NCBI GenBank assembly: GCA_964498125.1
Contig: CAZCGE010000088.1
Location: 1 to 12,161, forward strand
Length of the DNA stretch: 12,161 nt
DNA from: CAMDBL01 sp964498125
Lineage (GTDB): Bacteria; Pseudomonadota; Alphaproteobacteria; Rhizobiales; Hyphomicrobiaceae
Reading direction: 5' to 3'
In this document: positions 6,881 through 12,161 of the stretch, piece by piece
Layout: the number at the start of each line of letters is the position of its first letter
Numbering within the stretch: position 1 is the stretch's first letter
The notes under the pieces: generated by a model
Told to the model about the DNA's origin: nothing
Seen by the model: the letters and a program-made list of their open reading frames with translations, nothing else
Database searches by the model: none
Translations under genes and position numbers: made by a program

Positions 6881-6910
6881 TGGACAAGGTGAGGCATGTC
6901 GTCATATAAT
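6881..6910 (+). promoter_or_regulatory. Sigma-70-type promoter of the antitoxin-toxin operon
   Basis: A perfect -10 TATAAT at 6905-6910 lies 18 bases after a -35-like TGGACA (6881-6886). Transcription would begin near 6917, leaving a leader of about 28 bases before the antitoxin ATG. A perfect TATAAT is unusual in this GC-rich window. Confidence 0.65.
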
Positions 6911-6949
6911 GCGTCATGAAAATATGACATTTGGAGTGACATATATGTC
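6901..6949 (+). promoter_or_regulatory. Operator-like inverted repeats over -10 box and start codon
   Basis: GTCATAT (6901-6907) and ATATGAC (6922-6928) form an inverted repeat with 14 bases between. A further GTCAT half-site lies at 6913-6917. The perfect 12-base palindrome GACATATATGTC (6938-6949) contains the antitoxin ATG itself. The first repeat overlaps the -10 box, and centres of the two symmetrical sites are 29 bases apart. Antitoxins of this type commonly bind such repeats and repress their own operon, alone or with the toxin; that this one does is inference from position. Confidence 0.6.
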
Positions 6950-7484
6950 GACCACGAAGGGCGCCCGGCTCGCCCCCAGCAGTCGCAGCGGTCGATTTGT
7001 CAAGGTGCGAGCCAAAAACCCAGCGACAACCGAGGTAGAGAAAGTGTCCGCCGTCGCCAAGGGCAAGCGTGGGCTGAAGCAGACCTCCGGCCCAGACGAC
7101 GCGGTGCGCGCGACAGGCTACCGGGGTGCACAATTGGTCACGGCATTCCTGGATGCCAAAGGGCACGTATCTGTCGATCATATTGCAGAACGATTTGGCA
7201 TGTCCAAGGTGCAACTTGCGGAGACGATGGGCCTGAAGCGGGAGACCGTCTATCGTACTGCACGCCTCGCGTCCCCGAAAACACAGGCGCGCGCCACCGA
7301 GATGTTGGAGATCGTCGGGCGCATCGTCGATTGGGCCGGTGGCGAGAAGCAAGCCATGGCGTGGTACAGGGCCGAGCCGATAGCGGCTTTCGGCGGCCGT
7401 ACGGCGGAGTCGCTCGTGAAGGAAGGCAAGGCCGCCGCCGTCCGCGACTATCTCGATCACGTGGCGACCGGCGGCTTTGCTTGA
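6945..7484 (+). CDS. Xre/MbcA/ParS-type antitoxin (DUF2384)
   Basis: A 179-residue antitoxin of the RES-Xre type II class. It binds and neutralises the RES toxin encoded next to it and represses the shared promoter. Residues 78-108 (VDHIAERFGMSKVQLAETMGLKRETVY region) form the Xre-like helix-turn-helix. Residues 118-179 are the DUF2384 toxin-binding end, with AWYRAEPIAAFGGRTAESLVKEG and a terminal HVATGGFA, classic for the family. The first 55-60 residues are an extra basic, Ser/Lys/Arg-rich arm that makes it longer than many relatives. The ATG at 6945 is preferred for GGAG at 6933-6936 (8-base spacing); in-frame ATGs at 6924 and upstream lack this. The stop overlaps the toxin start. Family identity is strong; neutralisation is inferred from the family. 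Confidence 0.9.
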   Translation: MSTTKGARLAPSSRSGRFVKVRAKNPATTEVEKVSAVAKGKRGLKQTSGPDDAVRATGYRGAQLVTAFLDAKGHVSVDHIAERFGMSKVQLAETMGLKRETVYRTARLASPKTQARATEMLEIVGRIVDWAGGEKQAMAWYRAEPIAAFGGRTAESLVKEGKAAAVRDYLDHVATGGFA

Positions 7485-8014
7485 GGTGGCAAGGCACTTG
7501 CTATCGGGCACATGATCCGAAGTGGGCCTGGGCGCCAACCTCCGGCGAGGGTGCCGCCGCCAAGGGCGGACGCTTCAATCCAATTGGTTTGCCGGCCCTA
7601 TACCTCGCCTTGACAGTGCCCGACATGCTGCTCGAGATGGGACACGGCTTCGGCCATCGCTTCGACCCTTTGACGATTTGCTCCTATGAGGTCGACGTTG
7701 ATGATCTCATCGATCTGCGGACCGAGGTCGGACGGGCAGCTGCGGGTATTGCCCTCGAGGATATGGTTTGCCCCTGGGCCTATGACGTGGCGAGCGGAAG
7801 GACGCCAGCGTCCTGGGAGATTGCAAAGTCTCTGATGGCGAAGGGAGGTGCCGGCATTCTGACGCCTTCATTCGCAACGGGAGCACGGCCCGACATGGCA
7901 AACCTGGTCTTATGGCGATGGGGTCCTAGGCTGCCCCATAAGGTTGCAGTGCATGATCCAAGCGGTCGCCTGCCCAGGGACCAGTCTTCGTGGACGCCAC
8001 CCGTCGACTCGTAG
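7481..8014 (+). CDS. RES-domain toxin (MbcT/ParT-type)
   Basis: A RES-domain protein, the toxin partner of Xre/DUF2384 antitoxins. Characterised relatives attack NAD+ (phosphorolysis or hydrolysis) or ADP-ribosylate phosphoribosyl-pyrophosphate synthetase. The named R, E and S residues are visible: R9 in GTCYRAHD, the GEGAAAKGGRFNPIGLPALYL segment at 22-42, E52 in MLLEM, and S130 in GILTPSF. No ATG or GTG lies in frame near the junction; the frame is open upstream to an ATG at 7331, but that stretch overlaps the antitoxin and has no homology. A TTG at 7481 overlapping the antitoxin TGA (TTGA) gives 177 residues, near MbcT size. Coupled reinitiation would keep toxin below antitoxin. It ends 24 bases from convergent folE. 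Domain confident; start codon and precise reaction inferred. Confidence 0.85.
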   Translation: MRWQGTCYRAHDPKWAWAPTSGEGAAAKGGRFNPIGLPALYLALTVPDMLLEMGHGFGHRFDPLTICSYEVDVDDLIDLRTEVGRAAAGIALEDMVCPWAYDVASGRTPASWEIAKSLMAKGGAGILTPSFATGARPDMANLVLWRWGPRLPHKVAVHDPSGRLPRDQSSWTPPVDS

Positions 8015-8038
8015 GTCAGCTGATCTCCAGCGCGCCGC

Positions 8039-8662
8039 TCAATCCACCATCGCCAGGAATTCTTGGCGCGTCATGGCGTTGTCGCGAAAGCAGCCGAGCA
8101 TGCGGCTGGTCACCATGTCGGTGTCGAGCTTGTTGACGCCGCGCGTCGTCATGCAGTGGTGCGTCGCCTTGAGCACGACGCCGACGCCATGCGGCTTCAG
8201 CACGTCGTTGATCGAATTGGCGATCTGCGCTGTCATTTTCTCCTGGATCTGCAGGCGGCGGGCATACAACTCGACCACGCGCACCAGCTTGGAGATGCCG
8301 ACCACCCGCCCGGACGGCACATAGGCGATCCAGGCCCGGCCGATGATGGGCGCCATATGGTGCTCGCAGTGGCTGGCGAACGGAATGGCACGCAGCACCA
8401 CCATCTCGTCGTAGCCCTCGGTCTCCTCGAACGTCCGCTGCAGGAAATCGACGGGGTCCTGGGCATACCCCATGAAGTATTCCTCGTAGGCGCGCACGAC
8501 GCGGCCCGGCGTATCGGCAAGGCCATCACGGGCCGGGTCCTCGCCAGCCCAGCGCAGCAGCGTGTGGACGGCCGCCTCCGCCTCGTTCCGGGTGGGGCGG
8601 TCGCGGCCCAAGGCATCCGGTAGGGAGACGGCGTGGGCCGCCTTCTTGCTCCTGGGGTCCAT
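8039..8662 (-). CDS. folE: GTP cyclohydrolase I (type IA)
   Basis: This cytosolic zinc enzyme converts GTP to 7,8-dihydroneopterin triphosphate, the first step of tetrahydrofolate synthesis and, through the same product, of queuosine precursors. The 207 residues match family length. Zinc ligands are visible: C99 and H102 in SHCEHHMAPIIGRAW, and C170 in KATHHCMTTRGV. GISKLVRVVELYARRLQIQE (123-142) is the conserved helix. The ATG at 8662 has GGAGG 7 bases upstream; a GTG directly before it would sit only 4 bases away. The 254-base gap to the divergent SDR gene carries both promoters but no site that I recognise, apart from a tandem GACCAAT at 8818-8831. It converges on the RES toxin gene. Confidence 0.97.
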   Translation of the reverse strand: MDPRSKKAAHAVSLPDALGRDRPTRNEAEAAVHTLLRWAGEDPARDGLADTPGRVVRAYEEYFMGYAQDPVDFLQRTFEETEGYDEMVVLRAIPFASHCEHHMAPIIGRAWIAYVPSGRVVGISKLVRVVELYARRLQIQEKMTAQIANSINDVLKPHGVGVVLKATHHCMTTRGVNKLDTDMVTSRMLGCFRDNAMTRQEFLAMVD

Positions 8663-8916
8663 CACATATCCTCCGGAGGCGTGTTGCGGACGTCAGTCGA
8701 TTGCATCGGCGGTTTGCCGGTCGAGGCAATAAACTTCCATATCTCCAGCCCGGAAGATAGGCCCCAGAGGCCGGGTGCAAAACAGGTCGCCGGCAGAGAT
8801 CGCCGTGGCATCGCAACGACCAATGACCAATCGCGGTTTACGCGCGGCGTCCGTGCTCCTATTCTTTGCTACGCCTCGAGGGGCCCAGGAAACGAGCGAC
8901 GGCGGAGGAGAGTGTC

Positions 8917-9702
8917 ATGGCGGCAGGAGCAAAAAACAAAGGCAAAGGCGTCGGCGACCGGCGCCCCGTGGCGATGATCACGGGCGCTCACGTGGGACTG
9001 GGCAAGGCGATCGCCTTGCAGCTCGCCTCCGACGGCTTCGACATCGTCGCCGCCGATCTATCCAAGGACATCCTGGCCTCGCTCGACGGCCAGGCGGCGC
9101 TGGCCGACCGCAAGCTCGTCAAGCTTGCCATCGATGTGCGCTCGCTGCCGTCGATCAAGAAGGCCGTAGCCGACGCCATCGAACAGATGGGCCAGATCGA
9201 TGTCCTGGTGAATAATGCGGGCCGGCAGCTCAAGGCCTCGGTCGTGGAAACGCAGTGGGACGATTACGACGATGTCATGAACGTCAACCTGAAGGGCGCC
9301 TACTTCCTGACCGCCGAAGTGGCGCGCATCTGGCTCGCGGCAAAGCGCGGCGGCGCGGTGGTCAACATCGCCTCGACGCATGCCTTCACCGGCGTGCCGA
9401 ACGGCTCCGTCTACGGCATTTCCAAGGGTGGTCTGGCGCAGATGACGCGCATGATGGCGATCGAGTGGGCGACCGACGGCATCCGCGTCAATGCGGTGGC
9501 GCCGGCGACCGTGCTGACGCCCTCGCGCGAGATATTGCTGGCTGATCCGGCGTTTCGCCAGCGCATGCTGGAGCGCCTGCCGCAGCGCCGCTTCCCGACG
9601 CCGGAGGACATCGCCGGCGCCGTCTCCTACCTGGCGAGCCCCGCCGCCGCCGCCGTGACCGGACATATCCTGCCGGTGGACGCGGGGCTGCTGGCGGTGT
9701 GA
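8917..9702 (+). CDS. Short-chain dehydrogenase/reductase (classical SDR)
   Basis: A 261-residue NAD(P)(H)-dependent oxidoreductase of the classical SDR fold. Cofactor motif TGAHVGLG at 22-29, acidic D47 at the end of the second strand (favouring NAD(H)), D73 in AIDVRS, NNAG at 99-102, catalytic S153, Y166 and K170 in the YGISK motif, and the typical C-terminal GHILPVDAG are all present. Length is standard. The ATG at 8917 follows GGAGGAGAG (8904-8912), which makes the frame opening at 8866 unnecessary. The lysine-rich first 16 residues precede the fold. It is divergent from folE and convergent with lpd, 13 bases apart. Relatives are mostly annotated as sugar, acyl or alcohol dehydrogenases; the substrate here cannot be read, and the proximity to folE does not make it a pteridine reductase. 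Confidence 0.92.
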   Translation: MAAGAKNKGKGVGDRRPVAMITGAHVGLGKAIALQLASDGFDIVAADLSKDILASLDGQAALADRKLVKLAIDVRSLPSIKKAVADAIEQMGQIDVLVNNAGRQLKASVVETQWDDYDDVMNVNLKGAYFLTAEVARIWLAAKRGGAVVNIASTHAFTGVPNGSVYGISKGGLAQMTRMMAIEWATDGIRVNAVAPATVLTPSREILLADPAFRQRMLERLPQRRFPTPEDIAGAVSYLASPAAAAVTGHILPVDAGLLAV

Positions 9703-9715
9703 AATACGCCCCCAA

Positions 9716-11116
9716 TTACATATGAATCGGCCGTTTCGCCACCGCCAGCGCCGCCTCTTTCACCGCCTCTGTCAGCGTCGGGTGCGCGTGGCAGGTGCGG
9801 GCGAGGTCTTCGGCCGAGCCGCCGAACTCCATGATGACGGCGGCTTCGGCGATCATTTCGCCGGCGCCGGCGCTGATGATGTGTACACCGAGGATGCGAT
9901 CGGTGGTGGCGTCGGCCAGGATCTTGACGAAGCCGTCCGTGGTGCGATTGACCTTGGCGCGGCCATTGGCGGTGAACGGAAACTTGCCAACCGTGTAAGC
10001 GATGCCCGCCGCCTTCAAGTCTTCCTCGCACTTGCCGACGGTGGCGACTTCCGGGGCGGTGTAGACGACGCTCGGGATCACGTCGGCGTTGACGTGGCCG
10101 GCCTGTCCCGCCAGGATTTCGGCGACAGCCACGCCCTCGTCCTCGGCCTTGTGCGCCAGCATCGGCCCGGCGATGACGTCGCCGATGGCATGGATGCCGG
10201 GCACGTTGGTCTGGAAATGGGCATCGACGACGATGCGCTTGCGGCCGTCGACGGCGATGCCGGCTTCGGCGAGGCCGAGACCATCCGTGAACGGCACGCG
10301 GCCGATAGCGACCAGAACGATGTCGGCGAGCACGGTTTCCGCCGCGCCGCCCGCCGCCGGCTCGATCGTGATGGTGCAACCGCTCGCAGCCTTTTTCACC
10401 GCTGTCACCTTGGCGGCGAGTTTGAAGGTCATGCCCTGCTTGGTCAGCAGGCGCTGCATGCTGCGCGCGACGTCGAGGTCCATGCCTGGCAGGATGCGAT
10501 CGAGATATTCGATCACCAGCACTTGCGCGCCGAGCCGGCGCCAGACCGAGCCGAGCTCCAGGCCAATCACGCCGGCGCCGACGACGACCATTGTCTTGGG
10601 CACCGCGGGCAGCGACAATGCGCCGGTCGAGGAGACGATCTGCTTCTCGTCGATGTCGATGCCGGGCAGCTTGGCCACGTCTGAGCCGGTGGCGATGACG
10701 ATCGCCTTGGTTTCCAGCACCTGCGCCGCGCCGCCGTCGGCGGGCGTCACCTCGACCTTGCGGGGACCGAGCACCTTGGCCGTCCCGTGCACGGCGTCGA
10801 TCTTGTTCTTCTTCAACAGATAGGCGACGCCGTCGACGTTGCCCTTCACGCCCTCGTCCTTGAAGGCCAGCATTTTTGCCAGATCGAGTTCGGGGCTGAC
10901 CTTGATACCCATGGCGGCAAAGCCGTGGCCCGCCTCCTCATACAACTCGGAGGCATGCAGCAAGGCCTTGGAAGGAATGCAGCCGACGTTGAGGCAGGTG
11001 CCGCCATGCGTGGCGTGCTTCTCGACGACGGCGACCTTCAGGCCGAGTTGCGCCGCGCGGATGGCACAGACGTAGCCGCCGGGGCCGCTGCCGATGACGA
11101 TGAGGTCGTGGGGCAT
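9716..11116 (-). CDS. lpd: Dihydrolipoyl dehydrogenase (E3)
   Basis: This homodimeric FAD enzyme reoxidises dihydrolipoyl groups of 2-oxo acid dehydrogenase complexes, passing electrons to NAD+. The 466 residues are full length: FAD motif GSGPGG at 9-14, redox disulfide C41/C46 in GGTCLNVGCIPSK, ATGS at 142-145, NAD motif GAGVIG at 180-185, and the C-terminal active site HAHPTLTE with H445 and E450. With odhB just upstream on the same strand it is most likely E3 of the 2-oxoglutarate dehydrogenase complex. Its start lacks a strong ribosome site (only AAGAGC about 13 bases before the ATG). A decayed copy of its first 45 bases lies at 11742-11785 beyond two inserted genes, so its original expression from the odhB junction has been altered. 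Convergent with the SDR gene. Confidence 0.97.
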   Translation of the reverse strand: MPHDLIVIGSGPGGYVCAIRAAQLGLKVAVVEKHATHGGTCLNVGCIPSKALLHASELYEEAGHGFAAMGIKVSPELDLAKMLAFKDEGVKGNVDGVAYLLKKNKIDAVHGTAKVLGPRKVEVTPADGGAAQVLETKAIVIATGSDVAKLPGIDIDEKQIVSSTGALSLPAVPKTMVVVGAGVIGLELGSVWRRLGAQVLVIEYLDRILPGMDLDVARSMQRLLTKQGMTFKLAAKVTAVKKAASGCTITIEPAAGGAAETVLADIVLVAIGRVPFTDGLGLAEAGIAVDGRKRIVVDAHFQTNVPGIHAIGDVIAGPMLAHKAEDEGVAVAEILAGQAGHVNADVIPSVVYTAPEVATVGKCEEDLKAAGIAYTVGKFPFTANGRAKVNRTTDGFVKILADATTDRILGVHIISAGAGEMIAEAAVIMEFGGSAEDLARTCHAHPTLTEAVKEAALAVAKRPIHM

Positions 11117-11186
11117 GAAGGAATGGTTGCTCTTGCTCGTTGGCGGGCAGAACCTGGGCTGAAGGTGCTCCTCAGAAGTCTGAATC

Positions 11187-11477
11187 TCAACTGACCATGA
11201 GCTTGTGAATTTCGGCTTGACGCTCGCAGTCGCGCCTTAAACTGTCGGCGCCCAGATCAATCTCGTAGCCCTTGTCATCGATCCAGGAGATCGCGTGACC
11301 ATATTCCTCGACCTCGAATTTCGCAAAGTTCTCAGGATTCTGCAGCCATGTGAAGATTAGACCTTTGGCAAGGAGCGGCCTGAGATCAACGATGCCCTCA
11401 TAGCCATCCAGAAAAACGATCTTGAGGACACCGTGAATGACTGGCTCGGCTCCTTTGATGCGGGGCAGTGGCTTCAT
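11187..11477 (-). CDS. DUF2442 domain protein
   Basis: A 96-residue protein of the DUF2442 family, function unknown. Visible: MKPLPRIKGAEPVIHGVLKI at the N-terminus, FLDGYEGIVDLRPLL at 22-36, and the family's tail segment ISWIDDKGYEIDLGADSL at 63-80 followed by a charged helix. The ATG at 11477 overlaps the stop of the upstream DUF4160 gene as ATGA and follows GGAG at 9-base spacing; a longer frame from 11555 runs inside that gene and adds nothing conserved. Adjacent or fused DUF4160 and DUF2442 genes recur in bacteria, which suggests that they work together. It stands 70 bases before lpd in the same direction, so it is probably co-transcribed with the odhB-lpd operon. A toxin-antitoxin-like role is only a guess. 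Confidence 0.82.
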   Translation of the reverse strand: MKPLPRIKGAEPVIHGVLKIVFLDGYEGIVDLRPLLAKGLIFTWLQNPENFAKFEVEEYGHAISWIDDKGYEIDLGADSLRRDCERQAEIHKLMVS

Positions 11478-11725
11478 TCGATTGGCTCCACAGGTTGCTT
11501 TGCGATCGCTGTGGCAAACGCTCGACGCAGCTGGTGTTGGCGAGTTGCAGCCCAAGCCAACACCTTACGCTTCTTGGCCACTGGCAGAAAGCCCTCGGTC
11601 ACTCTCAAGTCATCGATGCTGATCACGGCATGATGCTCGGCGATCCTGGCGTGGACGTGTGGCGGTGGATGCTCGTTTGCGTAGACCACGATTTTCACGC
11701 CTTCAATGATCGCGATAGTTGGCAT
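11474..11725 (-). CDS. DUF4160 domain protein
   Basis: An 83-residue protein of the DUF4160 family, function unknown. The family's opening MPTI followed by a strand (IIEGVKIVVYANEH) and the signature PPHVHA at 21-26 are clear, then a basic segment KKRKVLAWAATRQHQLRRAF at 51-70. The ATG at 11725 is chosen because family members begin MPTI. The frame is open to an ATG at 11785, but those 20 extra codons are a decayed copy of the lpd start, so a 103-residue fusion starting there remains possible and has a better upstream ribosome site (GTGAGG). The stop overlaps the DUF2442 start by ATGA, which implies coupled translation. PPHVHA supplies two His in a loop that could bind a metal, but no activity is known to me. 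Confidence 0.82.
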   Translation of the reverse strand: MPTIAIIEGVKIVVYANEHPPPHVHARIAEHHAVISIDDLRVTEGFLPVAKKRKVLAWAATRQHQLRRAFATAIAKQPVEPIE

Positions 11726-11741
11726 TCTCGCCGCCCAAAAT

Positions 11742-11785
11742 GTAGCCTCCGGGACCGTGCCGATGACGATCAGGTCGTGGGACAT
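11742..11785 (-). pseudogene. Decayed copy of the lpd 5' end
   Basis: Read on the minus strand from 11785, these 44 bases align to the first 45 bases of lpd (11116-11072) with 4 substitutions and one missing base, 40 of 45 positions matching. The translation starts MSHDLIVIG, as in lpd MPHDLIVIG; the lost base then shifts the frame, turning GPGGY into VPEAT and running into the DUF4160 gene. It stands 10 bases after the odhB stop, where lpd would be expected in an intact operon. Three substitutions fall at third codon positions, suggesting divergence while still coding or an origin in a different lpd allele. Confidence 0.8.
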
Positions 11786-11795
11786 TGCGGTAGCC

Positions 11796-12161
11796 TCACA
11801 ACTCCAGCACGAACCTCTGCGGGTCCTCCAGGCATTCCTTCACCCGCACCAGGAACGTCACCGCTTCCTTGCCGTCGACGATGCGGTGATCGTAGCTCAG
11901 CGCCAGATACATCATCGGCCGGGCAACGATTTGGCCGTTGCGCACCACCGGCCGCTCCTCGATGCGGTGCATGCCGAGCACGCCGGACTGCGGCGGATTG
12001 AGAATCGGCGTCGACATCAGCGAGCCATAGACCCCGCCGTTCGAGATGGTGAAGGTGCCGCCCTGCAAGTCTTCCATGGCGAGCTTGCCGTCGCGAGCAA
12101 GGCCGCCGAGGCGGCTGATCTCAGCCTCGATCTCAGCCAGCGTCATGGTGTCTGCATCCCG
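11796..12161 (-). CDS. odhB: Dihydrolipoyllysine succinyltransferase (E2), C-terminal part
   Basis: The last 121 codons of the E2 component of the 2-oxoglutarate dehydrogenase complex (also called sucB); the gene continues beyond the right edge. E2 moves succinyl groups from lipoyl arms to CoA. The visible part is the end of the catalytic domain: RDADTMTLAEIEAEI, GGTFTISNGGVYGSLMSTPILNPPQSGVLGMHRI, and the active-site DHRIVDGKEAV with the HxxxDG catalytic His and Asp, finishing EDPQRFVLEL. The GSLMSTPILNPPQ type is characteristic of succinyl- rather than acetyl-transferases. The lpd remnant starts 10 bases after its stop, showing the original odhB-lpd junction. Confidence 0.95.
   Translation of the reverse strand, partial: RDADTMTLAEIEAEISRLGGLARDGKLAMEDLQGGTFTISNGGVYGSLMSTPILNPPQSGVLGMHRIEERPVVRNGQIVARPMMYLALSYDHRIVDGKEAVTFLVRVKECLEDPQRFVLEL

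Noticed and set aside
6110..6892. 260-codon plus-strand frame opposite the flavin monooxygenase
   Set aside because: It is a shadow of the real minus-strand gene, with no protein features.
8917..9702. SDR gene as a pteridine reductase (FolM/PTR1) partner of folE
   Set aside because: It lacks the Arg-containing cofactor loop of those enzymes (has TGAHVGLG) and has an acidic residue favouring NAD(H); divergent orientation gives no operon link.
9722..10684. 320-codon plus-strand frame opposite lpd
   Set aside because: Lpd is unmistakable on the other strand; the plus frame is a low-complexity shadow rich in Asp, Gly and Ala.
1..12161. CRISPR array or insertion sequence with terminal repeats
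   Set aside because: There are no regularly spaced repeats and no transposase frame; the only repeats seen are the intergenic palindromes, the tRNA-end repeat and the lpd start duplication.

Overview
The window is GC-rich chromosomal DNA, almost certainly from an alphaproteobacterium and most likely from Hyphomicrobiales (Rhizobiales) or a near relative. This rests on the protein character of the FolE, Lpd, OdhB and AsmA-type genes, the strong codon bias, and a CTAGAGC/GGAAA-type intergenic palindrome of a kind familiar from rhizobial genomes. The assignment is by recognition only; no database search was possible.

Left end (1-760): a small AlpA-type excisionase/regulator gene points toward the 3' end of a tRNA-Ser(GGA) gene on the minus strand. 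A 10-base near-copy of the tRNA 3' end lies 62 bases further out, and the DNA between is AT-rich. This looks like the edge of an integrated element, with the element to the left. Region 760-2046: a divergent SpeD-family gene (minus) ends before a perfect 18-bp hairpin. On the plus side are two tiny overlapping reading frames with excellent ribosome binding sites, then a palindromic repeat, then a Bcr/CflA-type MFS efflux gene.

Middle (3280-6763): two ordinary minus-strand genes, an AsmA-family envelope protein and a luciferase-like flavin monooxygenase. Region 6881-8014: a compact Xre/DUF2384 antitoxin and RES-domain toxin operon with its own near-consensus promoter, and symmetrical operator-like repeats running over the -10 box and the start codon. 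The toxin appears to begin at a TTG overlapping the antitoxin stop.

Right part (8039-12161): folE (GTP cyclohydrolase I, minus) and a classical SDR oxidoreductase (plus) are divergent. The end of the window holds part of a 2-oxoglutarate dehydrogenase operon on the minus strand, odhB(sucB) then lpd. The operon is interrupted: between odhB and lpd sits a translationally coupled DUF4160-DUF2442 pair, preceded by a 44-base decayed copy of the lpd 5' end. The pair seems to have entered the operon at the start of lpd, which duplicated or replaced the lpd start.

The points most worth checking are the SpeD homolog that lacks the usual AdoMet decarboxylase catalytic Cys and neighbouring acidic residues, the lpd remnant with its inserted DUF pair, the RES-Xre operon control region, the tRNA-Ser island edge, and the tandem leader frames before the efflux gene.
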